Source: an uncultured Erythrobacter sp.
GTDB taxonomy: Bacteria; Pseudomonadota; Alphaproteobacteria; Sphingomonadales; Sphingomonadaceae
Direction of reading: 5' to 3'
DNA: 64,000 nt
Assembly (NCBI GenBank): GCA_947498065.1
Contig: CANMIS010000001.1
Coordinates: forward strand, 434,001-498,000
A program made the position numbers and the translations under genes. Shown here in pieces: positions 44,535 to 53,854 of the stretch. The notes beneath the pieces are model-generated. The model was not told the DNA's origin. It did not search any database and saw only the letters and a list, made by a program, of their open reading frames with translations. Each line of letters starts with the position of its first letter. The first letter of the stretch is position 1.

Positions 44535-47327
44535 GTGACCACCGACGCCCCGACCCCGCTTAGCCTACCGGCCTTGCATGCCAGCCATTCCGGCAATTGG
44601 CTGCGCTCGCCCGGCGGTGAGACGGGGGCCGTGTCAAAAGGCGATGCGATCATGGCCGCAGCGGACACGCCGGTGCTGATCCTCAATGCGCCGCTGGTCG
44701 CCAACCGGTTGGGCTATCCCGATCTTTCCGGGCTCGATCTGCTCGAATTGTTCGCCTTCGTCCATCCAGCGCGGTTTTGCGTGCCAACCCCGCGCGGCCT
44801 CGCGCAGGCCTTGGAAATCGAAGAGCCAGCGGCGGACGAGGATGTGCCTGCATTCTTGCAGACCGCCGGGGCCGCTTTGATCGCCGCATGTGAGGACCCC
44901 GAGTGGTTTGAGCGCGAAGGCGCGTGGAGCGTTTTGCAATCGCTGGAGCGGCTGCGCTGGCAATGGGCGGGCGTGATCAAGCCGCATATCGCGCGCCCGC
45001 AAAAGGCGGAAAAATGGCTGTTCGCAAAGCTGCCCGAATGGGAGGAAGCGGCCGAGCGAGCGCCGCCGCGCCAGGTTGATCTGCCCCCAGAGGCAGTGCT
45101 GCAACAGCTCGATCAGCTGACCGGCGAAGGCTCCGAAAAGCGCGAGGGCCAGCAGGCCTATGCAAAGGACGCCGCGCGCATTTTCTCCCCGCGTGACAAG
45201 CGCGAGGTACCGCATCTGGCGTTGGCGCAGGCGGGTACGGGAATCGGCAAGACACTGGGCTATCTCGCGCCTGCATCCCTATGGGCAGGCGCGGCGGGCG
45301 GGACCGTTTGGGTCTCCACCTTCACCAAAAACCTGCAGCGGCAATTGCGCAGCGAAAGTCGGCGAGCATGGCCCGCAAAGCGCCCCGATGGAACGCCGCC
45401 CGTCGTGGTGCGCAAGGGCCGCGAGAACTACCTCTGCTTGCTCAATCTGGAGGACGCGCTGCAAGGCGGCTTTTCAGGACGCCCTGCGATCCTGGCGCAA
45501 TTGGTCGGGCGCTGGGCCGCGTTTAGTCAAGACGGCGATATGATCGGCGGCGATTTGCCCGGCTGGCTCGGCACATTGTTCCGCAAACGCGGGATCGCAG
45601 CCCTGACCGATCAGCGCGGCGAATGCGTCTATGCCGGGTGCCCGCATTACCGCAAATGCTTCATTGAACGCGCCAGCCGCAACAGTGCGCAGGCCGATCT
45701 CGTCATCGCCAACCATGCGCTCGTCATGGTCAATGCCGCACGCGGCCGCGATCACGCAATGCGGCCCACGCGCATCGTCTTTGACGAGGGGCACCATGTG
45801 TTTGAGGCGGCGGATTCGACCTTTGCCGCCGTATTGTCCGGGCAAGAGGCGATTGAGCTGCGCCGCTGGATCTTGGGCCCTGAACGCAAAAATCGCGGGC
45901 GCCGCCGCGGCCTGTCTGCGCGCCTCGCCGATATCGCCAGCTATGATGACGAGGGCGGCATTGCGATTGAAGACGCGGTGGAGGCGGCGACCTTGCTGCC
46001 CGGCGATGGCTGGCTCCAGCGCCTTAATGAGGGCGAACCCGCCGGCCCTCTGGAGGCGCTGCTCGCTCAAGTGCGCGCGGCGACCTATGCCCGCGATGAA
46101 AGCGGCGGGGTTGATGCGGGATATGGCATCGAGACTGAGGCATCGGGCCTACCCGGCGAATTGATCGAGGCCGCCGGGGTCGCGGGCGAAGCGCTGGCGA
46201 ATATTCGCACCCCGCTGATCAAGCTCGGCACCCGGCTCGAGGCGATCATGGCGGACCCGCCGGATTGGCTCGATGGTCAAGGACGACAACGGATCGAAGG
46301 CGCGCGCTTCTCCCTAAGCTGGCGGATTGATCTGCTCGGCGCATGGGCAGCTTTGCTGGAGCGGCTGGGCGGACCGGCGGATCCGGAGTTTGTCGATTGG
46401 CTGTCGGTCGAGCGCAGCGATGCGCGCGAGTTTGACATTGGCATTCACCGCCGCTGGCTCGATCCGATGAAGCCCTTTGCCAAAACCGTGCTGGAGCCTG
46501 CGCATGGCGTTATGTTGACGAGCGCCACGCTTACCGACAGGGTCGGAGAAGAGGCGAGCGACGCCGAAGCATGGGCGCCCGCCATCGCTCGCTCTGGCGC
46601 GGAGTATATCGAGAGCGAGCCGCTGATGTCGGCGGCGACCAGCCCGTTTGATTACGCGAACCGAGCCGAGGTTTTGATCGTCACCGATATCAAGAAGGGC
46701 GATTTGCCGGGCCTTGCGGGTGCCTACTCAAAACTGATCGAGGCATCGGATGGCGGCGTGCTCGGCCTGTTCACTGCTATCCGACGCATGCGCGCGGTGC
46801 ACGGCCGGATTGCAGACCGGCTCGCCCGCGCTGGCCTGCCGATTTACGCGCAGCATGTCGACCCGATCGACACCGGCACTTTGGTCGATATCTTTCGCGA
46901 TGATCCGCGCGCCAGCCTGCTCGGCACCGATGCCCTGCGCGACGGTGTCGACGTGCCGGGGCGCTCGCTCAGATGCGTGGTGATGGAGCAAGTGCCATGG
47001 CCGCGCCCCGACATCTTGCACAAGGCCCGCCGCGCCGCCGGACAGGGCAGCAAATATGACGACCGGATCATCCGCGCGCGCCTGGCTCAAGCATTTGGCC
47101 GGTTGATCCGGGGCAAGGACGATGCGGGCCATTTCGTAGTGCTCTCCGCCGCCTTCCCCAGCCGCCTACTCAGCGCCTTTCCCGAAGGCACACCGGTCAC
47201 GCGACTGACCCTGGACGAGGCATTGGAGCGGATCAAAGCTGGCGCACCCAGCGGCGACACCGCTACCGAAGCGGCTCCCTCCCCCGCGTCCGATGATATT
47301 GGCGACGACTACATCCCGTTCGGCTGA
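44535..47327 (+). CDS. ATP-dependent DNA helicase, DinG/XPD type
   Basis: A 930-aa SF2 helicase with an Fe-S cluster. After a ~230-residue N-terminal region (not helicase-like) come Walker A in QAGTGIGKTLGYL, the Fe-S cysteines (NYLC, then GECVYAGCPHYRKC), the DEGH box VFDEGHH, and C-terminal motifs (GTDALRDGVDVPGRSLRC, AFGRLIRG). Members unwind DNA flaps and R-loops and aid repair. It is longer than E. coli DinG (716 aa) owing to the N-terminal region. It starts with GTG at 44535, with a weak ribosome site. Confidence 0.9.
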   Translation: MTTDAPTPLSLPALHASHSGNWLRSPGGETGAVSKGDAIMAAADTPVLILNAPLVANRLGYPDLSGLDLLELFAFVHPARFCVPTPRGLAQALEIEEPAADEDVPAFLQTAGAALIAACEDPEWFEREGAWSVLQSLERLRWQWAGVIKPHIARPQKAEKWLFAKLPEWEEAAERAPPRQVDLPPEAVLQQLDQLTGEGSEKREGQQAYAKDAARIFSPRDKREVPHLALAQAGTGIGKTLGYLAPASLWAGAAGGTVWVSTFTKNLQRQLRSESRRAWPAKRPDGTPPVVVRKGRENYLCLLNLEDALQGGFSGRPAILAQLVGRWAAFSQDGDMIGGDLPGWLGTLFRKRGIAALTDQRGECVYAGCPHYRKCFIERASRNSAQADLVIANHALVMVNAARGRDHAMRPTRIVFDEGHHVFEAADSTFAAVLSGQEAIELRRWILGPERKNRGRRRGLSARLADIASYDDEGGIAIEDAVEAATLLPGDGWLQRLNEGEPAGPLEALLAQVRAATYARDESGGVDAGYGIETEASGLPGELIEAAGVAGEALANIRTPLIKLGTRLEAIMADPPDWLDGQGRQRIEGARFSLSWRIDLLGAWAALLERLGGPADPEFVDWLSVERSDAREFDIGIHRRWLDPMKPFAKTVLEPAHGVMLTSATLTDRVGEEASDAEAWAPAIARSGAEYIESEPLMSAATSPFDYANRAEVLIVTDIKKGDLPGLAGAYSKLIEASDGGVLGLFTAIRRMRAVHGRIADRLARAGLPIYAQHVDPIDTGTLVDIFRDDPRASLLGTDALRDGVDVPGRSLRCVVMEQVPWPRPDILHKARRAAGQGSKYDDRIIRARLAQAFGRLIRGKDDAGHFVVLSAAFPSRLLSAFPEGTPVTRLTLDEALERIKAGAPSGDTATEAAPSPASDDIGDDYIPFG

Positions 47328-47427
47328 CGCCCCGCATACGAATGCAGGCACAGATTTCCTGAGCCGCATACCACTCGCGATGCGCAATTGCTTTACACAG
47401 CCGTGATTGCCGTGTTGAGAGGAGCCC

Positions 47428-47955
47428 ATGAAACTGCTCGGGCTCCTCCGCCATGCAAAGTCCGATTGGGACGACATGGCCAAGCGTGATTTTGACCGCA
47501 CGCTCAACGATCGCGGGCGCAAAGGCGCAGGCGTGATCGGCGCGCATATCAAGGATCACGGGATCGTGTGGGACGCGCTGATCGCCAGCCCTGCGGAGCG
47601 GGTGAAGCGCACGATAGAGGTCTCGCTGCCCACGCTGGAGCCTGTGTTTGACGACCGGCTCTATCTCGCCAGCTCTGAGACCATTCTGGAAGTGGTCGAG
47701 GAACATGGCGGCGCGCATGACAAAGTGCTGATCTCGGGCCACAATCCCGGCCTGCAAGAAGTGCTATTCGACCTCGTCTCGCCTGCGCGCGAGAACGATC
47801 TGTTCAAAGAAGCCGCGGTGAAATTTCCAACCGCAACCTATGCCGTGCTCGAATGCGCTATCGACGATTGGTCAGACCTGAAGAAGCACTGCGCGACGCT
47901 GATCCATTTCGCCCGCCCGCGCGATCTCGACCCGGACCTTGGGCCGGAGTTTTAG
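47428..47955 (+). CDS. SixA-like histidine phosphatase
   Basis: A 175-aa histidine phosphatase with the RHG-like motif LLRHAKSDWDD, Arg in ASPAERVKRT and a second His in LISGHNPGLQE. It resembles SixA, which dephosphorylates histidine-containing phosphotransfer proteins, but the substrate here is unknown. GAGAGGAG lies before the ATG. It follows the helicase by 100 bases. Confidence 0.88.
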   Translation: MKLLGLLRHAKSDWDDMAKRDFDRTLNDRGRKGAGVIGAHIKDHGIVWDALIASPAERVKRTIEVSLPTLEPVFDDRLYLASSETILEVVEEHGGAHDKVLISGHNPGLQEVLFDLVSPARENDLFKEAAVKFPTATYAVLECAIDDWSDLKKHCATLIHFARPRDLDPDLGPEF

Positions 47956-48043
47956 GTCGTATTTTGGGAGTGAAAGCGAACGTTTACAAGAGTTAGAGCA
48001 TAGAGCAATCTAGTCGCAGGAATTGTCACGGCAAAGGTGTGAA

Positions 48044-48472
48044 ATGATCTGCTATTCGGGAATGATAGTTGTCTCCAATGACGACTCTGAGAAAGAGTAC
48101 GATTTTGGCGATGTCGGGCCAAGTTTCACTTTTGCTCAAATTGAAGCCTTGGTGGACCGGACATTCAAAGACTACAACGTTGAAAAGCGGCTCTTGCCCG
48201 GCCAGTACGATTGCGCAATTGCATTTCTCCAGACATCGAATCATGACCGAGGTCTCCGGGAAGACTTGTTCAAGCTATTCAGGCAATTGGCTGAATTTGG
48301 CACTGGTATCGACGCTATGTGCTGTCTGTGGGACGACGAGGCCAACGGTGGAAAAGGCGGCCGTTGGGAATTTCGCCTAAGGGATCCGGACGGTGAGATT
48401 CATTTGCAGACGATTGAGCGCGTTGATTTCACAAAGAACGATTGGCCGAGATACGAGCCTCTAGAGCGCTAA
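48044..48472 (+). CDS. Hypothetical protein, lower GC content
   Basis: A 142-aa acidic cytoplasmic protein that I do not recognise. It starts ICYSGMIVVSNDDSEKEYDF and ends DWPRYEPLER. The gene looks poorer in GC and less biased than its neighbours, which may mean recent acquisition. I prefer ATG 48044 with AAAGGTG upstream; the frame opens with TTG at 48023. No domain can be named. Confidence 0.55.
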   Translation: MICYSGMIVVSNDDSEKEYDFGDVGPSFTFAQIEALVDRTFKDYNVEKRLLPGQYDCAIAFLQTSNHDRGLREDLFKLFRQLAEFGTGIDAMCCLWDDEANGGKGGRWEFRLRDPDGEIHLQTIERVDFTKNDWPRYEPLER

Positions 48473-48574
48473 CTCTCCACCCTTCGCTTTCTTAGCACTT
48501 TCACCAGCTCAAAGCCGTGGCTCGCAGAGAGATTCGAACGTCAGCAATTGGGTCGTTGTCAGACCCTTCGCCCT

Positions 48575-49042
48575 TTAACCCAGCACCTGACGCGGCCCCG
48601 GCCCCTTCGCGGCCAAGTGATCGCCGCGATTGTAGAGCTCGCATTTCTTCAGGCTCAAACACCCGCAGCCAATACAGCCATCGAGCGTATCGCGCGTCCG
48701 CTCTAGCTGAGCGATCTTCGCGTCCAGCTCTGCGCGGATGGATTTGCTGATCGCGTTCCAATCGCGCGCATTCGGTGTGCGGCCCATCGGCAATTTTGCG
48801 AGCTGATGTTCAATTTCCCCCAGCGCCAACCCCAATTGTTGAGCGATCAGAATGAAGCTCAAGCGGCGAATGTCAGAGCGCAGGAAGCGGCGCTGATTGC
48901 CGCTGGTCCGGATCGGCTCCACCAGCCCTCGCTCTTCATAAAATCGGATCGCTGACACCGATAGGCCGGTGCGGCGCGCCATCTCGCCAATTGGGATCAG
49001 ATCGGTTTTTCGCAGCGTCTTCACGCTTGTTTGGCCGGCCAT
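48575..49042 (-). CDS. soxR: Redox-sensitive transcriptional activator SoxR
   Basis: A 155-aa MerR-family regulator with an N-terminal winged helix (IPIGEMARRTGLSVSAIRFYEERGL), a dimer helix and the [2Fe-2S] cluster ligands CIGCGCLSLKKC (C-x2-C-x-C-x5-C). Redox-cycling compounds oxidise the cluster and turn on the promoter. ATG 49042 follows GAAAGG. A near-perfect SoxR operator lies in the gap towards the divergent VOC gene. Its length and cysteine pattern are normal. Confidence 0.95.
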   Translation of the reverse strand: MAGQTSVKTLRKTDLIPIGEMARRTGLSVSAIRFYEERGLVEPIRTSGNQRRFLRSDIRRLSFILIAQQLGLALGEIEHQLAKLPMGRTPNARDWNAISKSIRAELDAKIAQLERTRDTLDGCIGCGCLSLKKCELYNRGDHLAAKGPGPRQVLG

Positions 49043-49064
49043 ATTCAACCTTTCTCAAAATAGC

Positions 49065-49095
49065 TTGACCTCAACTTAGCTTGAGGTTGCAGAAT
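49065..49095 (+). promoter_or_regulatory. SoxR-controlled promoter with 19-bp spacer
   Basis: TTGACC (49065-49070) and CAGAAT (49090-49095) stand 19 bases apart. Between them lies the near-perfect palindrome CCTCAACTTAGCTTGAGG (49069-49086). It matches the known SoxR box and the extended-spacer geometry of MerR-family promoters. It faces the VOC gene at 49198. Confidence 0.85.
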
Positions 49096-49197
49096 TGTGA
49101 AGTTCGGTGATTCGGATGTCGCTGTCTTCGCGTAGCCGGCCCTCCCATCACCCGCGAAAGAAACGGGCACATCGCCCCAAATCAACAGGAGGCAGAT

Positions 49198-49593
49198 ATG
49201 CCAAAAGGACAAATTGAACACGCCAATCTCTCGGTGACTGATCCCGAACGCAGCGCCGATCTGTTCAAGCGATTGCTCGGCTGGCGAGAGCGCTGGCGCG
49301 GCCCCAGCCAAAAATATGGCCGCACGATCCACGTTGGTGACCCCGAAAATGGTCAGACCTATCTGGCGCTTTACACCGGCGATCATGTGACCGGCGATTA
49401 TTCCAAGGGGCAGCCGCTCAATCATATCGGCCTATTGGTGGACGATCTGGCGGCAGCGGAACAAGTGGTCGCGGGCGTAGGCCTCAAACCCTTTGGCCAT
49501 GATGATTATGAGCCCGGCAAACGCTTCTATTTCTTCGACTGGGACGGGATCGAGTTTGAGGTGGTCAGCTATGCATCGGAGGCAGCATCATGA
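49198..49593 (+). CDS. VOC-family (glyoxalase/bleomycin resistance-like) protein
   Basis: A 131-aa protein with the paired beta-alpha-beta-beta-beta motifs of the VOC fold: IEHANLSVTDPERSADLFKRLLGW, then LNHIGLLVDDLAAAEQVVAG and DGIEFEVVSY. The metal ligands are H and E. The preceding promoter carries a SoxR operator, so it is probably a SoxR-regulated detoxification enzyme for redox-active compounds. AGGAGG precedes the ATG. Confidence 0.87.
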   Translation: MPKGQIEHANLSVTDPERSADLFKRLLGWRERWRGPSQKYGRTIHVGDPENGQTYLALYTGDHVTGDYSKGQPLNHIGLLVDDLAAAEQVVAGVGLKPFGHDDYEPGKRFYFFDWDGIEFEVVSYASEAAS

Positions 49594-49639
49594 ACGAGCC
49601 GATGCTGCGCGAACCCATGTTCGGCCCGCCGCCTGACCG

Positions 49640-50290
49640 TCAGAACAAGCTCGATTGCGCTGGCTTGGAGACAGCGCCCGCGCCGCTAGCCTTGCGGGTC
49701 CAGCTCTCATCCGTGTGGTCGATGGTGATCGCCCCGTTCCAGGCCCGGCATAGGTCAAAGGCCTCCGACGGAGAGCCGGACAACCAGGCTGTGTAATCTT
49801 CAGGCCTTAGCACCACAGGCATCCGGCTGTGCACCTCTGCGGCTGGCCCGGCGCTGTCGGTCATCACCATGGAGAAGCACTTGCCCCACTCATCGCTGGA
49901 CCGCCACACGCCGGCGCAGGCGAACAGCTCGCTATCGGGCAGCGACATCCATGTGCGCGTCATCGACCCTTTGGCCCCTTGCGCCTCCGCCCATGCGGTG
50001 ACCGGGATCAGACAGCGGCGCTCTTCAAACGATGCCCGCCAGAAATAGCTCTTGAGCTTGTCTTGGCGGGCGTTGTTCACCGGCTTGGGCTTTAACGGCT
50101 GGCCGCTCTTGCCCTTCATCACCAATGGAAAGCCCCAGCTCATCTGAGTGAGCTCGCCCTCGGCCACCACCGCACCAGGGTATCCAGGATAGACCTCGCT
50201 GCCGAAATTCGCGCCGCCCAATGCTTCGATCGCCGCGAACCAATTGGCGACCTCGTCCTTGCCCTTGGTCATGCGGTAAAGATTGCACAT
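49640..50290 (-). CDS. SRAP-domain protein (YedK/HMCES-like)
   Basis: A 216-aa member of the SOS response-associated peptidase family. The start MCNLYRMTKG places the catalytic Cys2 next to the initiator Met; it forms a thiazolidine link with abasic sites. The conserved Asn (PVNNARQDK), Glu (AWAEAQG) and His (AEVHSRMPVVL) are present. It shields abasic sites in single-stranded DNA. It lies just upstream of ubiA on the same strand. Confidence 0.92.
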   Translation of the reverse strand: MCNLYRMTKGKDEVANWFAAIEALGGANFGSEVYPGYPGAVVAEGELTQMSWGFPLVMKGKSGQPLKPKPVNNARQDKLKSYFWRASFEERRCLIPVTAWAEAQGAKGSMTRTWMSLPDSELFACAGVWRSSDEWGKCFSMVMTDSAGPAAEVHSRMPVVLRPEDYTAWLSGSPSEAFDLCRAWNGAITIDHTDESWTRKASGAGAVSKPAQSSLF

Positions 50291-50302
50291 TATCTGCGCG
50301 CC

Positions 50303-51205
50303 TTAGGCATTGCCGACCACAAAGCACGCCGCCGCCATCAGCGCGCCTGCCAAGCGATTGGAGCGAAATCGGGCGAGCGGGTTCTCAGGATCTTCGGGAT
50401 CGAGGGTGGAAACCTGCCACAGGAGATGCAGCGCGACCGGCACCAAAGCGAGCAAGGCAATCCAGTCTGGCCGGTACAGCCAGAACCCGAGCGCCCACAG
50501 CGCGATGGTCGCGGCGTAGAACCCTGCGACCCCGCCCTTCACTTTCGCGCCCATGCGCAAAGCGGAGGAGCGGATGCCGACCAGCGCATCATCCTCCCGG
50601 TCCTGCAGGGCATAGATCGTATCGAACCCAATCACCCAGGCGATGCAGCCCGCATAGAAGGCGGCCAGCATGTCCCAATTGTCAAAGCGCAGGTTCACCC
50701 AGCCGACCAGCAGCCCCCAAGTGAACACCATGCCCAGCCACGCCTGCGGCCACCACGTGATCCGCTTCATAAACGGATAGGCCGCGACCAAAGCAAGGCT
50801 GGCCAAAGCGACCAATTGTGCCTCAAGCCTTAATTGCAGGAGCACCACAAGACCGACCAGACACAACGCGATCAGCCAGGCCCACGCCGCCTTTTTGGAA
50901 ATCCGCCCACTCGCCACCGGGCGCAGAGCCGTGCGCTCAACCTGCTTATCGAGATCAGCATCGACGATATCATTATAGACACAGCCCGCGCCGCGCATCG
51001 CAATCGCGCCCAGCAGCATCCAGCCGAGCAGCGCAAATTGCGCGCCCGCCCCAGCCAGCCAAACGCCGAACACACAGGGCCAAAACAGCAGCCACCAGCC
51101 GATTGGCCGGTCAAACCGCGCCAGCTGCGCCAGATCACGCGGCACTTGCGGCAGGCGGGCAATCAGGCCGCGATGTTCACTATCAGGGACGATCTGTTCG
51201 CTCAT
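50303..51205 (-). CDS. ubiA: 4-hydroxybenzoate polyprenyltransferase
   Basis: A 300-aa membrane prenyltransferase that joins the polyprenyl tail to 4-hydroxybenzoate in ubiquinone synthesis. It has 7-9 TM segments with the two Asp-rich motifs NDIVDADLD and DTIYALQDREDD (Mg-diphosphate binding). GWWLLFWPC is typical of the family. Its ATG overlaps the stop of the small membrane gene upstream (ATGA). Confidence 0.95.
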   Translation of the reverse strand: MSEQIVPDSEHRGLIARLPQVPRDLAQLARFDRPIGWWLLFWPCVFGVWLAGAGAQFALLGWMLLGAIAMRGAGCVYNDIVDADLDKQVERTALRPVASGRISKKAAWAWLIALCLVGLVVLLQLRLEAQLVALASLALVAAYPFMKRITWWPQAWLGMVFTWGLLVGWVNLRFDNWDMLAAFYAGCIAWVIGFDTIYALQDREDDALVGIRSSALRMGAKVKGGVAGFYAATIALWALGFWLYRPDWIALLALVPVALHLLWQVSTLDPEDPENPLARFRSNRLAGALMAAACFVVGNA

Positions 51206-51573
51206 GCCTCAGCCGTTCTCCAACCGTGCCAGCAGAGCGCAAGCATGATGGAATTGCCGAAAAAATCGATCAAACCAATCTCGGTCAGCAGCGGCACCTG
51301 AAAGTAGAACCAGTAGTTGAACACGAAGAATGGCAGCAGAGCGATGCCATAAGCGAGAAAGGTTCGCTTTGTGAAAATGGCTGTGAATGCGGCCAAAGCA
51401 AACAAGCAGGCCTGCGCGCCGAAACAGGCCATGGCGAACGTCGCCAAGTAATCATCGCTCTGAAACTCGGGCCGCACGGCCAGATCGATCACAGAACGCG
51501 GGAAAAACAGCGCCCAGCCACCCAGCACGGCAAACACCGCTCCGATCAAATATTGGGTCATCCTGGCAGACAT
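51202..51573 (-). CDS. Small membrane protein cotranslated with ubiA
   Basis: A 123-aa hydrophobic protein with about four TM segments (YLIGAVFAVLGGWALFFPRS, ATFAMACFGAQACLFALAAF, TFLAYGIALLPFFVFNYWFY, and one more). It overlaps ubiA by 4 bases. I do not recognise a family. ATG 51573 is chosen with GGGGGTGAG upstream; a GTG lies 6 bases before it. Confidence 0.7.
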   Translation of the reverse strand: MSARMTQYLIGAVFAVLGGWALFFPRSVIDLAVRPEFQSDDYLATFAMACFGAQACLFALAAFTAIFTKRTFLAYGIALLPFFVFNYWFYFQVPLLTEIGLIDFFGNSIMLALCWHGWRTAEA

Positions 51574-51619
51574 ACTCACCCCCTAGCGGGGCTTCACCCG
51601 CTCGTCTAATGCGCAAGTT

Positions 51620-52390
51620 ATGGCATCAACACATGATCCAAAAACGCCCAGCTGGCCCCCGCGCAGCGCCCCGCGCCTGTTTGTCGAGGACGCGCTGTCT
51701 ATCGGGGCGATGCTGAGGCTGGATGGGACTCAGGGGCATTACCTCGCCCGGGTCATGCGTGTCGGCGTGGGCGATGCGGTGATCCTGTGCGATAATGTGA
51801 CCGGAGAATGGGCCGCGCGGGTGGTGGATGCTGGTAAGCGCGATGTGAGGCTGGAAGTCGCGGAGCAGCTGAGGGCGCGCGAAGACGTGCCCGATCTGTG
51901 GCTGTGTCCGGCTTTGCTCAAGAAAGACCGCTTCGACATGGTGCTCGAGAAAGCGACCGAACTGGGCGCGGCGCGGATCCAGCCGGTTATTACGCGTCGC
52001 TGCGTCGCAGATAAGCTCAACCTGGACCGCGCCCGGGCGCTCACGATTGAGGCGGCGGAGCAATGCGCTCGCACTGCCCTGCCCGAATTGAAGGCTCCGC
52101 TGAAACTGGAAGCGATGCTGCGCGATTGGCCCGCGGATCGCGCACTGTTCTTCGCCGATGAGACAGGCGGCGAACTCGCGGCTGATGCCTTCGTCTACAA
52201 CGAGGGGCCAGCCGCCATTCTAATCGGTCCCGAAGGCGGGTTTGACGATGCAGAGCGCGAGGCCATTCGCGCCCATCCGCAAGCCAAGGCCATCAGTCTG
52301 GGCCCACGAATTTTACGCGGAGAAACCGCCGCAATCGCTGCTCTATCGGTGTGGATGGCGGAAGCCGGTGACTGGGACGGCGTAGAATGA
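51620..52390 (+). CDS. rsmE: 16S rRNA (uracil1498-N3)-methyltransferase
   Basis: A 256-aa SPOUT methyltransferase that methylates N3 of U1498 in helix 44 of 16S rRNA. An N-terminal PUA-like part (HYLARVMRVGVGDAVILCD) is followed by the SPOUT knot with LIGPEGGFDDAEREAI and LGPRILRGETAAIAAL, where SAM binds. The start ATG is at 51620. It is followed by gshA after 63 bases. Confidence 0.95.
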   Translation: MASTHDPKTPSWPPRSAPRLFVEDALSIGAMLRLDGTQGHYLARVMRVGVGDAVILCDNVTGEWAARVVDAGKRDVRLEVAEQLRAREDVPDLWLCPALLKKDRFDMVLEKATELGAARIQPVITRRCVADKLNLDRARALTIEAAEQCARTALPELKAPLKLEAMLRDWPADRALFFADETGGELAADAFVYNEGPAAILIGPEGGFDDAEREAIRAHPQAKAISLGPRILRGETAAIAALSVWMAEAGDWDGVE

Positions 52391-52453
52391 CTTGCTTGCA
52401 CAAAACTCAATTTTATCTTCCCAGCAGCAATTGGGTTTTCTAAGGCAACTCGC

Positions 52454-53827
52454 ATGAGCACGCGCGAGGCCAGTGGGGATCACGACCCCATCATCGAATC
52501 CATCGACCAATTGGTTGCCCCAATGCTTGGCGGCGAGAAGCCCAAGGGCGATTGGCGGATCGGGACCGAGCACGAGAAGCTCGTCTATAAGCGCGATGAT
52601 TTGCGCGCGCCGTCCTATGACGAGCCCTGCGGCATCCGCGACATGCTGATGGAAATGCGCGACTATGGCTGGGAACCGGTTGAGGAAAACGGCAATGTCA
52701 TTGCGCTGAAGGGCGAGGATGGCGCGGTCAGCCTGGAGCCTGCGGGTCAGCTGGAATTGTCGGGCGCGCCGCTTACCAATCTGCACCAGACCTGCGCGGA
52801 GACGGGCCGCCATCTTGAGCAAGTCAAGCAAGTGGGCGAGCGCTGCGGCGTTGGGTTCCTCGGGCTTGGCATGTGGGCGGACAAGACCCGCGAAGAACTG
52901 CCCGTGATGCCTAAGGGGCGTTATGGCATTATGATGCGGCACATGCCGAAAGTCGGCAATCTTGGCCTCGATATGATGCTGAGAACCTGCACCATTCAGG
53001 TCAATCTCGACTATTCGTCTGAGGCCGATATGGCGCAGAAATTCCGCACCGGTCTGGCGCTGCAACCGCTGGCGACGGCGCTGTTTGCAAACTCGCCGTT
53101 CACCGAGGGCAAGCCCAACGGATATCTGTCGTATCGCAGCCATATCTGGTCTGACACCGATCCGCATCGCACCGGTATGCTGCCGTTCGTATTTGAGGAT
53201 GGCTTTGGCTATGAGCGCTGGGCGGAATATATGCTCGACGTGCCTATGTATTTCGTGTTCCGCGACGGGAAATACATCGATGCGGCGGGCCAATCCTTCC
53301 GCGATTTTCTGGACGGCAAACTGCCCGCGCTGCCCGGCGAACGCCCAACGCAAAGCGATTGGTGGGACCATCTCTCCACCGCGTTTCCAGAAGTGCGCCT
53401 AAAGAGCTTCCTCGAAATGCGCGGCGCCGATGGCGGCCCATGGAGCCGCATTTGCGCCCTGCCCGCCTTCTGGGTCGGCCTGCTGTATGACCAGGGGGCG
53501 CTCGATGCCGCATGGGATCTGGTCAAAGACTGGTCGATGGAAGAGCGCGCCGCACTGCGCGATGGCGCGCCGAAACTGGCGCTCGATACCCCGCTGCCCG
53601 GCGGGACGGGCACAATGCAGGATCTAGGCCGCGACGTTCTGGCGATTGCGCGGCAGGGCCTTAAATCGCGCGCGGCGCTCAATTCCAGCGGCGACAATGA
53701 AACCGGCTTCCTCGAAACGCTCGATGAAATCGTCGCCAGCGGGAAAGTGCCAGCCCAGCGCCTGCTCGATCTCTATCATGGCGAGTGGAACGGCGACATC
53801 ACCCGCGTCTACGAACACAGCTTCTAA
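52454..53827 (+). CDS. gshA: Glutamate--cysteine ligase, plant/alphaproteobacterial type
   Basis: A 457-aa glutamate-cysteine ligase that makes gamma-glutamylcysteine, the first step to glutathione. It belongs to the GCS2 family: RIGTEHEKLVY, SLEPAGQLELSGAPLTNLHQT, HMPKVGNLGLDMMLRTCTIQVNLDYSSE. Length and motifs match the plant-type enzyme. Two small monooxygenase-like genes follow on the same strand. Confidence 0.95.
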   Translation: MSTREASGDHDPIIESIDQLVAPMLGGEKPKGDWRIGTEHEKLVYKRDDLRAPSYDEPCGIRDMLMEMRDYGWEPVEENGNVIALKGEDGAVSLEPAGQLELSGAPLTNLHQTCAETGRHLEQVKQVGERCGVGFLGLGMWADKTREELPVMPKGRYGIMMRHMPKVGNLGLDMMLRTCTIQVNLDYSSEADMAQKFRTGLALQPLATALFANSPFTEGKPNGYLSYRSHIWSDTDPHRTGMLPFVFEDGFGYERWAEYMLDVPMYFVFRDGKYIDAAGQSFRDFLDGKLPALPGERPTQSDWWDHLSTAFPEVRLKSFLEMRGADGGPWSRICALPAFWVGLLYDQGALDAAWDLVKDWSMEERAALRDGAPKLALDTPLPGGTGTMQDLGRDVLAIARQGLKSRAALNSSGDNETGFLETLDEIVASGKVPAQRLLDLYHGEWNGDITRVYEHSF

Positions 53828-53854
53828 CGCTGCCCCTCAACTAAGGAATTCATC

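Noticed and set aside
48501..48575. tRNA-like stretch with GATTCGAAC and a GGGTC/GACCC stem
   Set aside because: The T arm does not pair, there is no U33 in the paired loop, and there is no proper D arm or acceptor. It is chance or at most a remnant.
49590..49796. 68-aa frame that overlaps the VOC stop (ATGA)
   Set aside because: Most of it lies antisense within the SRAP gene and it has no family match. It is more likely chance.
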